A stretch of DNA of 13,655 nt, from positions 1 through 13,655 of the forward strand of contig JAFWRV010000478.1 of NCBI GenBank assembly GCA_017519685.1, given 5' to 3'. The translations under genes were made by a program, and so were the position numbers. This DNA is from Clostridia bacterium (lineage in GTDB: Bacteria > Bacillota > Clostridia > Oscillospirales > Acutalibacteraceae). The notes beneath the pieces are model-generated. The model was not told where the DNA came from. It saw only the letters and a list, made by a program, of their open reading frames with translations, and did no database searches. Shown one piece after another: positions 1 to 7,596 of this stretch (its first letter is position 1; each line of letters opens with the position of its first letter).

Positions 1-270
1 GACCCGTCACGGCTGAGTGTTGAGGACAGTTCAGCCTCAACAAGGGAAAACTTCGCGAATTCCGTAACAAACCTGAAAAACAGGGGAGTGGAGATAAGTG
101 AGATTACAATAGTCACCAATGACTTTCACGAATACCGCGCCGCCGAAATCGCGAAAAAAAACGGACTCAGGGCATATCCTTATCCCAGCGAAACACCGTG
201 GTCCGGGTATCTGCCTTTCGCGGTGAGGGAAATATACGCCGTGATAGCGCAGATTTATCTCGGTATATAA
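1..270 (+). CDS. YdcF/ElyC-like DUF218 protein, C-terminal part
   Basis: The frame is open from base 1 and gives 89 C-terminal residues, so the start lies outside the window. Two signatures of the DUF218 (YdcF/SanA/ElyC) family are visible: an S-T-R-E-N segment near visible residues 13-17, and VTNDFHEYRA near residues 38-47, which matches the usual 'VTsdfHmyRA' block followed by A-x-x-x-G. Family members are generally membrane-associated, and some affect cell-envelope processes; the substrate is not settled, so I assign no reaction. The last residues (FAVREIYAVIAQIYLGI) are the hydrophobic tail common in this family. The gene converges on the corA-like gene, with only 24 bases between the two stop codons. 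The missing N-terminus prevents a length comparison. Confidence 0.8.
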   Translation, partial: DPSRLSVEDSSASTRENFANSVTNLKNRGVEISEITIVTNDFHEYRAAEIAKKNGLRAYPYPSETPWSGYLPFAVREIYAVIAQIYLGI

Positions 271-273
271 AAA

Positions 274-293
274 ACAGACCCCGAAGGGTCTGT
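274..293 (-). terminator. Rho-independent terminator of the corA-like gene
   Basis: A perfect 8-bp stem (ACAGACCC / GGGTCTGT) closes a CGAA loop. Read on the minus strand it directly follows the corA-like stop and is itself followed by a T run (complement of the A run at 269-274), the classical intrinsic terminator layout. On the plus strand there is no T run, so it serves the leftward gene. Confidence 0.85.
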
Positions 294-294
294 A

Positions 295-1221
295 TCAGAA
301 CCATTTTTTCTTTTTGGCGAATACTGTCAATGCCGTTACGACAGCGACCGAGAGCAGTATTACATATATGTAGCCGTATTTCCAGGCAAACTCGGGCATC
401 GACTGAAAATTCATTCCGTACCATCCGACTATAATTGTCAGAGGGAAAAAGATTGTTGTGATAACCGTGAAGACTTTCATCGACTGGTTAAGCTTCATAT
501 CGAGAAATGACGAGTAGGCGTCCTGAAGATGGTCGGCGGAGTTGATGAGCAGGTCAACGTCATCTTTAAGCCGCGTAACCTTGTTGGTCAGATTTGAAAT
601 ATAAATCAGACTGTCCTCATCAAAAATGTCGTTTTCGTTTTCCTCCAGGGTTTCGGCAACGTCAAGAATCTGTTCGTAGTAATTATGAAACTTCAGCAGT
701 TTCTTCTTCATTTCAAGAAGCGATCTGTTGAAATTATTATCCGCCGAGCCGGAGACAACCGTTTCCTCCATTTCGGAAATCTCATTTCTCATCTGCTCAA
801 TCGCCTGGGTGTCATCGGAAATCATCGACTCAAAGAACGCGTAAACAGTTTTTCCCGATTTGATTTTTGCCGCGGGAAAACGCTGAACGGCGTTTATGAA
901 ACCCATCCTGGTCGAGTTGTCACGGTCGGTTATATCAACAACGAGAATCAGGTTTTTCATCAGATAAACTCCGATGCAGTCATCCTCTCCGTCGGTGACA
1001 ATCCTGAGCTCGGTGAAGGTGTAGTCGTCATAGACCTCCACGCCTGTGCGGAACATTGAGTTCGCGGTGCGGCAGGCTTCCACCGTTTCGGAGGAAAAAC
1101 CGAAAGAATCCGCGATTTCCGCGAGTTCTTCGCTGCTTACATATCCTGCGGCGATAAATTCACCGTTGATGTCTTTTATATCTATTGTTTCGGATTCCCT
1201 GCCTATTTTATAAAATATCAT
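295..1221 (-). CDS. corA: CorA-family divalent cation (Mg2+) transporter
   Basis: A 308-residue protein, the usual size for bacterial CorA-type channels (about 300-350). CorA forms a pentameric inner-membrane channel importing Mg2+, sometimes Co2+ or Ni2+. The diagnostic signature is the Y-G-M-N-F motif at about residues 268-272, at the end of the first membrane helix (MKVFTVITTIFFPLTIIVGW). A short loop containing MPEF follows, then a second helix (YIYVILLSVAVVTALTVF) and a basic tail (AKKKKWF). The N-terminal 230 residues are the acidic, helix-rich cytoplasmic domain, with a long coiled-coil stretch (EISEMEETVV..., KVTRLKDDVDLL). The ATG start has a GGGAGG site (complement of 1228-1233) six bases upstream. 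A near-consensus promoter lies just before it and a terminator just after, so the gene is a single-gene unit. Exact ion preference cannot be read from sequence. Confidence 0.93.
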   Translation of the reverse strand: MIFYKIGRESETIDIKDINGEFIAAGYVSSEELAEIADSFGFSSETVEACRTANSMFRTGVEVYDDYTFTELRIVTDGEDDCIGVYLMKNLILVVDITDRDNSTRMGFINAVQRFPAAKIKSGKTVYAFFESMISDDTQAIEQMRNEISEMEETVVSGSADNNFNRSLLEMKKKLLKFHNYYEQILDVAETLEENENDIFDEDSLIYISNLTNKVTRLKDDVDLLINSADHLQDAYSSFLDMKLNQSMKVFTVITTIFFPLTIIVGWYGMNFQSMPEFAWKYGYIYVILLSVAVVTALTVFAKKKKWF

Positions 1222-1224
1222 AAG

Positions 1225-1252
1225 TTGCCTCCCGATTAAGGTCTGGGATAAT
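1225..1252 (+). promoter_or_regulatory. Extended -10 promoter for the chromate-transporter operon
   Basis: TTGCCT (1225-1230), a 16-base gap, then GATAAT (1247-1252) preceded by TG at 1244-1245, giving an extended -10 element. Transcription would begin near 1259, about 48 bases before the TTG start. Its -10 box overlaps the -10 box of the opposing corA promoter, so both could not be occupied by polymerase at once. This is inferred from consensus matching only. Confidence 0.5.
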
Positions 1253-1279
1253 TATACATTTTTATTATAACAATTTCAA
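1251..1279 (-). promoter_or_regulatory. Sigma-A-type promoter for the corA-like gene
   Basis: On the minus strand TTGAAA (1274-1279) is separated by exactly 17 bases from a perfect TATAAT (1251-1256). Transcription would begin near 1244, giving a leader of only about 20 bases that ends in the ribosome binding site. No room remains for a magnesium riboswitch in the leader. Confidence 0.8.
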
Positions 1280-1306
1280 CCGAAATTTGAATTAAGGAGA
1301 ACCGGA

Positions 1307-1876
1307 TTGAGCAAGGGCAAAAAAATATTACTGATATTTCTCAATATGCTGCTGATAAGTTCCGTAACTTTCGGCGGCGGGTTTGTCATTGCCTCGTTTA
1401 TAAAAAAGAGATTTTCGGATAAACTGAATCTGCTTGAAGAAGATGAAATGCTTGATTTCATAGCGATAGCGCAATCCTGCCCGGGAGCGATAGCGGTCAA
1501 CACAGCGGTTATGGCAGGTTACAGAATAGCCGGAGCGCCCGGAATGATTGCCGCGGCTGCCGGAACGGTTATTCCTCCGGTTGTTATACTCGCGACTGTT
1601 TCGCTGCTGTATTCGCACTTTGCCGATAACAGGATTGTTTCTCTGTTCCTAAAAGGTATGCAGGCGGGAGTCTGCGCCGTGATTTTTGACGTGACCGTCA
1701 CTCTCGCGGGCAAAGTGGCAAAGACAAAGTCGGCATTCCGTATCGTTATAATGGCTGCGGCATTTATTGCCGTATTCGTATTCAAAGTAAATGTGATTGC
1801 CGTTATTGCCGCCTCTCTTGCAATCGGCGTTGCCGCGGCGCTGATTGAGAAAAAGAAGGAGGGAAAGAAAGTATGA
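1307..1876 (+). CDS. Chromate transporter family protein, first half of a split pair
   Basis: A 189-residue, very hydrophobic protein of the chromate ion transporter (CHR) family. The conserved N-terminal motif is visible as FGGGFVIASF (about residues 22-31), and the second block as SCPGAIAVNTAVMAGYRIAG (about residues 57-76), where the proline-glycine pair and the asparagine are family hallmarks. Long CHR proteins carry two such domains; short ones come as adjacent pairs, as here. The start is TTG, chosen because AAGGAG (1294-1299) sits seven bases upstream and no in-frame ATG lies near it. The stop overlaps the next start by four bases (ATGA), implying coupled translation and probably a heterodimer. 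Family members export chromate in some bacteria; in gut anaerobes the physiological anion is unknown. Confidence 0.88.
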   Translation: MSKGKKILLIFLNMLLISSVTFGGGFVIASFIKKRFSDKLNLLEEDEMLDFIAIAQSCPGAIAVNTAVMAGYRIAGAPGMIAAAAGTVIPPVVILATVSLLYSHFADNRIVSLFLKGMQAGVCAVIFDVTVTLAGKVAKTKSAFRIVIMAAAFIAVFVFKVNVIAVIAASLAIGVAAALIEKKKEGKKV

Positions 1877-2436
1877 TTTATCTTCAGCTTTTCCTCGCTT
1901 TTCTCAAAGTCGGTCTGTTCAGCATCGGCGGCGGTTACGCCGCGATTCCGGTAATTCAGAGTCAGGCGGTTGACAGATACGCCTGGATAGGATTGGATGA
2001 ATTTACCGACCTTGTTTCGATTGCCGAGATAACTCCGGGACCCATAACAATCAATGCCGCGACTTTTATCGGAATAAAGATTGCCGGTATTGCCGGAGCG
2101 CTCATAGCGACAGCGGGATTTCTCATCCCGTCGCTGATTATTGTCAGCATAATGTTTGCGATTTATAATAAAATCGGAAAACTCAAAGCGTCGCAGACCG
2201 TTCTTTCTTATATAAGGCCTGTTGTGGTCGCCCTTATAGCGTCGGCGGGTCTGACGATACTTATCAATGTCATTTTCGGCGGCGGTGAAATAAACGCTCA
2301 CGCGGTTGACTGGATATGCGCGGCGATTGTCGCGGCGGCATTCGTGATGATACGGCTGTTCAAGATGAATCCCATCGCGGTTATGGCGTCTTGCGGCGGT
2401 GTTTATACGGTGCTCGGATTGCTGCTTAAACTTTAA
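1873..2436 (+). CDS. Chromate transporter family protein, second half of a split pair
   Basis: A 187-residue membrane protein homologous to its upstream partner. FSIGGGYAAIPVI (about residues 16-28) is the first CHR block and AEITPGPITINAATFIG (about 53-69) the second. At least four hydrophobic segments follow, ending at the C-terminus with AVMASCGGVYTVLGLLLKL. It starts at an ATG inside the ATGA overlap with the first gene; AAGGAGGG at 1856-1863 gives a strong ribosome binding site nine bases upstream. In paired CHR systems both halves are generally needed, and the two halves are thought to take opposite membrane orientations. The gene is followed by a strong hairpin, so the operon has just these two genes. 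Substrate remains inferred from family naming. Confidence 0.88.
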   Translation: MIYLQLFLAFLKVGLFSIGGGYAAIPVIQSQAVDRYAWIGLDEFTDLVSIAEITPGPITINAATFIGIKIAGIAGALIATAGFLIPSLIIVSIMFAIYNKIGKLKASQTVLSYIRPVVVALIASAGLTILINVIFGGGEINAHAVDWICAAIVAAAFVMIRLFKMNPIAVMASCGGVYTVLGLLLKL

Positions 2437-2441
2437 AATAA

Positions 2442-2484
2442 CGGGGCTGTTGTATATGGTAAAAAAACCATTTCAACAGCCCCG
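2442..2484. terminator. Long hairpin between convergent genes
   Basis: A perfect 11-bp stem (CGGGGCTGTTG, 2442-2452, with CAACAGCCCCG, 2474-2484) encloses a 21-base loop that can itself fold (ATGGT / ACCAT around AAAAAA). It starts five bases after the chromate-operon stop and would also lie in the transcript of the leftward InlB-type gene. No clean T run follows on either strand, so it is either a terminator or a 3'-end stabilising hairpin. A 14-bp palindrome (AATCCGGCCGGATT, 2497-2510) lies between it and the leftward stop codon. Confidence 0.6.
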
Positions 2485-2532
2485 CTTGTATATTTAAATC
2501 CGGCCGGATTATTTTATATTCAAATATATCTC

Positions 2533-3756
2533 TTATTTTCTGAAACGAAACAGGAGCAGAACAAAATTCGGAATTATTTTCATTTCTCCTGTGTTGAGAG
2601 AAAACTTCGGACGATTCCATTGCGCTGTCATTGTAACATCTTCTCTGACGGTGTAAGGCCATTGAACCTCTTTGCCGTCAATCTGCCATCCCGCGAAGAT
2701 GAAGCCGAGTCTTACTGTTCTTTTCGGCGCTTCGATTACCGTGCCGTAATCGGCGGTAACCGGAGATATCTTCGTTCCTCCCGCGGAGTCGAATGTGATT
2801 GTGTATTGATTGATAACCCAGAGCGCTGTCACCTTAATATTGCCTGCCGGCATTGTTTCGGGGATTGTTCTGTCCCATCCGCAGAAAGTGTAACCTTCTT
2901 TTACCGGCGCTTCGGGAGTTTCAATCTCCGCTCCGAAATCAAGGGTTACCGGAGCGATTGCGCTGCCGCCGTCTGTGTCAAAAGTGACTGTGTAGCGGTT
3001 AGCGCTGTAACTGCCTTCAACCCTGAGATTTCCGCCGGGCATCTTTTCGGGAAGATTCTGCCATCCGCTGAAAGTGAATCCTTCCTTTACGGGCGCTTCG
3101 GCAGGAGCTACGGTGTCACCGGAGTTGTATGATTCTTCCGCGAATAAACTGCCGTCAATGTAATAGGAAAGGGTGTATTCCTTTGCTTTCCAGTGCGCGG
3201 TTATAACGGTTTCTTCCGTCAGAGTGAAAGGAAATACCGCTTCGTTTCCGTCAATCTCCCAGCCGATAAATGAAAAGCCCGGTTTTGACGGAGCGGACGG
3301 CTCACTGATTTCGGTACCGTAATCAGCCGTAATTGCGGCAACCTTTGTTCCGCCGAAGGTATCGAATGTTACCGTGACGCGGTTTAAGCTGAAACTTCCT
3401 TCAATTACATAGTCTTTTTCGGGCATAGTCGCGGGAACGGCATACCAGCCGGAGAATGTATATCCTTCTTTTACGGGCTTTTCTCTCGGAATGATTACCG
3501 AGCCGACTGTAAGGATTTCCTCTTCTCCGTAAGGCTTTCCGTCAACCTCGTATGTCAGCGTGTAATCCCTGTCTCCGGTCTGAGGAATACCGTCTGAAAC
3601 CGAAGCTGTTTCTTTTTCCGGGAAAACGGATGATACGGTTTCTCCGCCTGCGAAAGCGGCGCGTAATTCATGAATGCGGTTTTCGGAAAATCCCTTTGTG
3701 GCAACAGCCGCCGTCATTAAAAGAAAAACCGCAACCGATGTAATTACCTTTTTCAT
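2533..3756 (-). CDS. Secreted InlB B-repeat (Listeria-Bacteroides repeat) protein
   Basis: A 407-residue protein with an N-terminal signal peptide (MKKVITSVAVFLLMTAAVAT). I place the start at the ATG at 3754-3756: AAAGGA (complement of 3766-3771) is nine bases upstream, whereas the ATG three codons earlier has no spacing from it. About five beta-grasp repeats follow, at roughly residues 65-122, 127-189, 194-250, 255-313 and 318-380. They show the InlB-type signatures TFDxxGG, ITADYGT, KEGYTFSGW and VTMTAQW. Two of the repeats have the YxVDG...GSxFA-like MucBP flavour instead. Such repeats occur in surface or secreted adhesion and protein-interaction domains. The C-terminus (SLNTGEMKIIPNF then VLLLFRFRK) carries an NTGE-plus-hydrophobic-plus-basic arrangement reminiscent of a cell-wall sorting signal, but it is far too short to work as one. 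The protein may simply be secreted. No partner is evident. Confidence 0.82.
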   Translation of the reverse strand: MKKVITSVAVFLLMTAAVATKGFSENRIHELRAAFAGGETVSSVFPEKETASVSDGIPQTGDRDYTLTYEVDGKPYGEEEILTVGSVIIPREKPVKEGYTFSGWYAVPATMPEKDYVIEGSFSLNRVTVTFDTFGGTKVAAITADYGTEISEPSAPSKPGFSFIGWEIDGNEAVFPFTLTEETVITAHWKAKEYTLSYYIDGSLFAEESYNSGDTVAPAEAPVKEGFTFSGWQNLPEKMPGGNLRVEGSYSANRYTVTFDTDGGSAIAPVTLDFGAEIETPEAPVKEGYTFCGWDRTIPETMPAGNIKVTALWVINQYTITFDSAGGTKISPVTADYGTVIEAPKRTVRLGFIFAGWQIDGKEVQWPYTVREDVTMTAQWNRPKFSLNTGEMKIIPNFVLLLFRFRK

Positions 3757-3806
3757 ATCCGTCATTCCTTTCCCGTTGTTAAGGACTTTGTCCGCCCTTT
3801 CATCGG

Positions 3807-3835
3807 TTTATACACCGCTTAGGGAAAAGTGTTAC
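3807..3835 (-). promoter_or_regulatory. Possible promoter of the InlB-repeat gene
   Basis: On the minus strand GTAACA (3830-3835), a 17-base gap and TATAAA (3807-3812) give a reasonable sigma-A match (4/6 and 5/6). It lies about 50 bases upstream of the start codon and downstream of the preceding gene's terminator. A TATAAT at 3850-3855 has no matching -35 box. Confidence 0.4.
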
Positions 3836-3885
3836 GCAAAGACGGGATTATTATAAATAATTTTTATATTTACGCGCAGAAAAAC

Positions 3886-3911
3886 AGTCCCCGGGGAATT
3901 TCCCGGGGACT
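3886..3911 (-). terminator. Terminator of the metallophosphoesterase gene
   Basis: A perfect 10-bp GC-rich stem (AGTCCCCGGG / CCCGGGGACT) with a six-base loop. On the minus strand it lies about 30 bases beyond the phosphoesterase stop and is followed by GTTTTT. It separates the two leftward genes into independent transcripts. Confidence 0.8.
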
Positions 3912-3943
3912 TTTCAATAATAAAAATGTTTTAACCGGCAGTT

Positions 3944-5104
3944 TTATGCGGCAGGTCTTAAATCTTCATATCCGGTATCGGTCGGAGTGACCGGGGATAC
4001 GGAAACATCCGCGTCTGAAGAAGTGGCGGGAACGGGATCCGTTTCGGTTGCGGGTCCGGGAAGCTCGCCGGGGATAACGGGCTCAACAGACAGAGGAACG
4101 TCATATACATATCTTGTGAGCCATTCGCCGGATTCATAATTGCGGCCTTCGATTATAACTCTGTCTTTATATACGGACATACGCATTCCGGTTCCTTTTC
4201 CGAAGTATCCCATGTGGTTGCTCTTGCCGCAGGATGGCGCGTTGATGCAGGTTACTCCGTTATGCTTTTCAACACAGCAGGCGTTAAGAATAGTTCTTGT
4301 CAGTCTTCCGTTGAGTCCCGCGTGAAGATGGCCGCTGATATAAAAAACATTGGGGTATGCAGACAGAATGCTCAGTATTTCGTCGGATGTGTTTTTGCTG
4401 AAAGCGCCGCCTGGGATTATCGGCCAGGAAAAACGTTCGCCGTTTGTGTTGCGTAAAGGCCAGTGGGCAATAACAAACACGGGAGCGCCGTCCTTCGCGC
4501 CTTCGGCAACCTCGCTTCTCAGATAATCAAGCTGCTCTCTGCTGATTGTGCCCGAATTGGGTTTGTTTCCTTCATCTCCGAGCACTATAACCTTGCATCC
4601 TTTGATATCCGTGCTGTAATAGTTCTTGTCACTGCTGATACCTTTATACTGATTGCGGTATTTCAGCGCTATCGGACGGTGAATATCAGTGGATGAAAAT
4701 GAGCCGTAGTCATGATTGCCGTTGGCAACAATCGCGCTGCCGCTGTATGTGTTCAGAATATTGTAAAATTCCGCGAATTCCGGTTCGTCGCCGCCGTTGG
4801 TAAGGTCGCCGGGGATAATGAGTGCGTCAATGCTTCCTCTCTCGGACTCAATTCTCTGAATACACGAACGCACGACCCCGGAGGCGCCGGAAGCACCGAT
4901 GTGAGTGTCTGAAATAATATCCACGGTAAGGAGCTTCTGACTTTCGTCAACATCAATCTGAGACATTCCCGTTCCGCCGTCAATCAGCATTGCGGAAAAA
5001 CTTTTAGTGATGTTTCCGTCGGCTGATGTTCCGATTGAAAGGCAGCAGACAAATACCGACAAAGTCATTATCAGAACGAGTATCGCGCATAAAATTTTCT
5101 TCAT
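3944..5104 (-). CDS. Secreted calcineurin-like metallophosphoesterase
   Basis: A 386-residue exported protein. The signal peptide spans about residues 1-27 (hydrophobic CAILVLIMTLSVFVCCLSIG). All metal-binding motifs of the calcineurin-like superfamily are present in order: D66-x-H68 in IISDTHIG, G99-D100 in PGDLTNGGDE, GNHD at 129-132, His214 in VIAHWP, and GHLH at 258-261. This fold uses a two-metal centre to hydrolyse phosphomonoesters or phosphodiesters; the substrate cannot be told from sequence. The tail after about residue 340 is rich in Pro, Thr, Ser and Asp (PGPATETDPVPATSS), looks disordered, and lacks a sorting motif or membrane anchor, so release from the cell is likely. The ATG start is supported by GGGAG (complement of 5113-5117) eight bases upstream. 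The gene has its own promoter and terminator, and is therefore probably a single unit. Confidence 0.9.
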   Translation of the reverse strand: MKKILCAILVLIMTLSVFVCCLSIGTSADGNITKSFSAMLIDGGTGMSQIDVDESQKLLTVDIISDTHIGASGASGVVRSCIQRIESERGSIDALIIPGDLTNGGDEPEFAEFYNILNTYSGSAIVANGNHDYGSFSSTDIHRPIALKYRNQYKGISSDKNYYSTDIKGCKVIVLGDEGNKPNSGTISREQLDYLRSEVAEGAKDGAPVFVIAHWPLRNTNGERFSWPIIPGGAFSKNTSDEILSILSAYPNVFYISGHLHAGLNGRLTRTILNACCVEKHNGVTCINAPSCGKSNHMGYFGKGTGMRMSVYKDRVIIEGRNYESGEWLTRYVYDVPLSVEPVIPGELPGPATETDPVPATSSDADVSVSPVTPTDTGYEDLRPAA

Positions 5105-5164
5105 TTTATCAACTCCCGGAAAACTGCCGGATGATTAATATCCGACAGCCGATTATACATTGAA

Positions 5165-5193
5165 ATTATACACAAACCATCCCCGCAAATCAA
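5165..5193 (-). promoter_or_regulatory. Promoter of the metallophosphoesterase gene
   Basis: On the minus strand TTGATT (5188-5193), 17 bases, then a perfect TATAAT (5165-5170). A second TATAAT lies 13 bases downstream (5152-5157) but has a poorer -35 partner. The leader would be about 55 bases. Confidence 0.6.
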
Positions 5194-5527
5194 GAAGTAT
5201 TTGATATTTTAAAAGGAATTGCTGTAGGTTTACAATAGATGTGTTACACAGCCTCATCCAAACGATGCGTCATTTCACACTTTTTTGAGGTTCTTTATTT
5301 TAACATAATATAGATACAAAAACTCTTGAAAATATTCACTGCGTTTATAATTTTATTTAGTTGTTTTTAATTGCAATAGGGTTCTGTTATATGTATAATT
5401 AAATAGTCACAAGGTAATGTATTAATAACTCTGATTTGAAGGTGTTATTGTTTGGATATTTCTCTTAAAAAAATTAATAATAAAATAATTATTATTATTG
5501 AATATTGCGCTTTGCAAAAAAAAACAA
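5194..5527. other. AT-rich spacer between divergent genes
   Basis: About 330 bases of strongly AT-rich DNA between the phosphoesterase and peptidase promoters, unlike the GC-balanced coding DNA to the left. It contains no ORF of normal size. The only structures I can support are a promoter-like pair at 5371-5399 and a 32-codon TTG-started frame at 5452-5550 (see findings). The change in composition is compatible with the left edge of an acquired segment carrying the two lipoprotein genes, but that is inference. Confidence 0.5.
5371..5399 (+). promoter_or_regulatory. Candidate extra promoter in the AT-rich spacer
   Basis: TTGCAA (5371-5376), exactly 17 bases, then a perfect TATAAT (5394-5399). 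It points toward the peptidase gene, about 155 bases upstream of that gene's own promoter. AT-rich DNA produces such matches by chance, so confidence is low. Confidence 0.35.
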
Positions 5528-5556
5528 ATGACATTGATTTGAAAATATGATATAAT
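5528..5556 (+). promoter_or_regulatory. Promoter of the clostripain-like peptidase gene
   Basis: ATGACA (5528-5533), 17 bases, TATAAT (5551-5556): five and six matches to the consensus boxes with ideal spacing. Transcription would start near 5563, and GGGAG at 5575-5579 is the ribosome binding site eight bases before the ATG. Confidence 0.7.
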
Positions 5557-5587
5557 TACAGATAACGAATTAACGGGAGTATTAAAG

Positions 5588-7525
5588 ATGAAAAGAGTCA
5601 TTTCATTTATAATGATACTTTTATTGCTGCTCGCACTGTTTTGCGGTTGCAGTAATATAACCTCAAATAAGAAAACATTGTTTATCTATATGTGCGGCTC
5701 TAATCTCGAAACGAAGCAGGGGCTTGCAGGCAAAAACATAGATGAAATTCTTTCGGCAAATATCGGAAGCAATATGAACATTGTGATTGAAACGGGCGGT
5801 GCAAAGACCTGGCGCTCTCACGATATTGATAACAGCGCTATTGGGCGTTATGAAGTAATAAACGGAGAGTTAAAACTCCTCGACACTCTGCCGCAGGCTA
5901 ATATGGGCGAAGCGCAAACGCTGACCGATTTTATTAGCTGGGGACAGAAGGAATATAAGAGCGAGAGGAATATGTTAGTCCTTTGGGACCACGGCGGCGG
6001 GTCGGCAAAGGGTGTATGCTTTGATGAAAATTATTCCTTTGATTCCTTATCGCTGACGGAATTGAAAAGTGCGCTTGACGCAGCCAAACTGAAAGGTAAG
6101 TTTGATTTTATCACCTTTGACGCTTGTCTGATGGCAACCATCGAAGTCGTTTCGGTAATGAAGGATTATGCGGATTATATGATCGCCTCCGAAGAGATCA
6201 TACCTGCGGGCGGAATGGATTACAAGGCGATGTGTGAGGCGTTTGCCTCGGATGATTCTCGCGAAGAAACAGGCAAAAAAATCTGCGATTCCTTTATGGA
6301 TAAATGTAAAAAAACAGGTAAAGACACTTATTCCACCCTGTCTCTGATAGATCTGTCAAATTCGGATGAGCTTGTAAAACAGTTTGATACCTGCTGCGCC
6401 TTTATGAACAGAATGGCAAATACCGAAAACTTTTTCTCTCACCTGACCGCCGCAGCAAAAAACTGCGAAAAATTCGGCTTGGATAATCCGTTTGATGACA
6501 GTTCAAATATGGTGGACATGGTAAATTTCTTTGATCTGGCGTGGGATGAAGGCCTGTCTATGGTAGATCTGATGAGCGCATTCGGCAAGGCCGTTCCTTA
6601 TATCGTAAACAGCGGCAACCGCAACAATGAGGGCGTTTCTTTCTACTATCCGATCACGTATAATGAGGCGGAGGTTGAAGATTATGTATCGCTCAGCGTC
6701 AGCAAAGAATACACCGAATTCCTTAAAAATCATTTTTGTGATGTACCGGATATCCCGATCGAATTTATCGACAGGGGCAGCGTGAGCGAGAGCGGAGCTT
6801 TTTGCGTATCGCTTACCAAAGAGAGTTACTCCTACCTCTCTGCCATTGATTTTATGCTGATGAAAACCGACAGCGACGGGACCCGTCATATCCTGTGCAC
6901 AAATAACGATATTGATAAAGATTATGACAACATGGTTTTCAAAAGCAATTTCAGAGGAGTGACCCTTGCCTTTAAGGGCAGAAGAATGTATTGCACCGCT
7001 CTGAGCAATACGAATGATTATCTTAAATTTGAAACGCCTGTCAGGATCAATTACGATAATGAACCGTTCAAGGGCGTTGACAGCGCCGCACTTCAATACG
7101 GATTTGTGTGGGATGAAAGCGTATTCAACAACGGTTACTATGTGGGCCCCGATATACATAAAGGTCCGGATGAGAACGGGATACCCGATAATACGAGTTA
7201 CAATATCAGCGAGGATGTTAAGATCAGGCTGCTGACCGAAAAAATAATCAAAGACGGATCAGTAAAGGATGTTTACGGCGAAGAGTTTGAATGCGGGAAG
7301 CTCACTTTTGACAAAGATATTACCGAAATGCCGCTGGACGGCAGCGAGTATCAGTATGTATTCTTTGCGACGGATATATTCGGCAATGTTTATTATTCCG
7401 ATATGGCGACGATGAAAATGAAATACACATACGACGAGCTTCTTGAAAACCCTCTGCCGGACAGAACGCCTGCGGCGGATGTAATAAACATCGAGCCGTT
7501 TGATTTGGAAATATCTCTCAGATAA
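5588..7525 (+). CDS. Clostripain-family (C11) cysteine peptidase lipoprotein
   Basis: A 645-residue protein with a lipoprotein signal (hydrophobic residues 4-18, then F-C-G-C with Cys21 as the likely lipidated residue), so it should be anchored on the outer face of the membrane. Residues 30 to about 385 match the clostripain/C11 peptidase domain: TLFIYMCGSNLE (30-41) is the usual first strand, LWDHGGG (132-138) holds catalytic His135, and FDACLMA (177-183) holds catalytic Cys180. C11 enzymes usually cleave after Arg or Lys, and many need Ca2+ and self-processing. Residues about 390-645 form a beta-rich C-terminal region without a motif I recognise. The ATG start has GGGAG eight bases upstream and a good promoter. 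The gene converges on the 1082-residue lipoprotein gene across a shared hairpin. A functional link between the two is possible but not shown. The specificity is inferred from the family. Confidence 0.9.
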   Translation: MKRVISFIMILLLLLALFCGCSNITSNKKTLFIYMCGSNLETKQGLAGKNIDEILSANIGSNMNIVIETGGAKTWRSHDIDNSAIGRYEVINGELKLLDTLPQANMGEAQTLTDFISWGQKEYKSERNMLVLWDHGGGSAKGVCFDENYSFDSLSLTELKSALDAAKLKGKFDFITFDACLMATIEVVSVMKDYADYMIASEEIIPAGGMDYKAMCEAFASDDSREETGKKICDSFMDKCKKTGKDTYSTLSLIDLSNSDELVKQFDTCCAFMNRMANTENFFSHLTAAAKNCEKFGLDNPFDDSSNMVDMVNFFDLAWDEGLSMVDLMSAFGKAVPYIVNSGNRNNEGVSFYYPITYNEAEVEDYVSLSVSKEYTEFLKNHFCDVPDIPIEFIDRGSVSESGAFCVSLTKESYSYLSAIDFMLMKTDSDGTRHILCTNNDIDKDYDNMVFKSNFRGVTLAFKGRRMYCTALSNTNDYLKFETPVRINYDNEPFKGVDSAALQYGFVWDESVFNNGYYVGPDIHKGPDENGIPDNTSYNISEDVKIRLLTEKIIKDGSVKDVYGEEFECGKLTFDKDITEMPLDGSEYQYVFFATDIFGNVYYSDMATMKMKYTYDELLENPLPDRTPAADVINIEPFDLEISLR

Positions 7526-7539
7526 AAAATAAAAATCAG

Positions 7540-7566
7540 CCCGCCGCAGGTTTCGCCTGCGGCGGG
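7540..7566. terminator. Shared bidirectional terminator of two lipoprotein genes
   Basis: A perfect 11-bp stem (CCCGCCGCAGG, 7540-7550, with CCTGCGGCGGG, 7556-7566) and a five-base loop lie between the convergent stops. On the minus strand a T-rich tail follows (complement of the A runs at 7524-7535). On the plus strand a run of seven T starts 14 bases after the stem. It can serve both genes. Confidence 0.8.
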
Positions 7567-7596
7567 TAACGCATTTCGGTTTTTTTAGGTCACGAT

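Noticed and set aside
1222..1306. Magnesium riboswitch (M-box or ykkC-like) controlling corA.
   Set aside because: The promoter leaves a leader of only about 20 bases before the ribosome binding site and start, too short for any riboswitch.
1519..2301. 260-codon minus-strand frame across both chromate-transporter genes.
   Set aside because: Both plus-strand genes have family motifs, ribosome binding sites and ATGA coupling. The opposite frame encodes an Arg/Asn/Tyr-rich sequence with no recognisable feature.
3577..3595. IPQTG near residue 57 of the InlB-repeat protein as a sortase motif.
   Set aside because: It lies in the N-terminal part of the mature protein, with no following membrane segment and basic tail, so it cannot act as a sorting signal.
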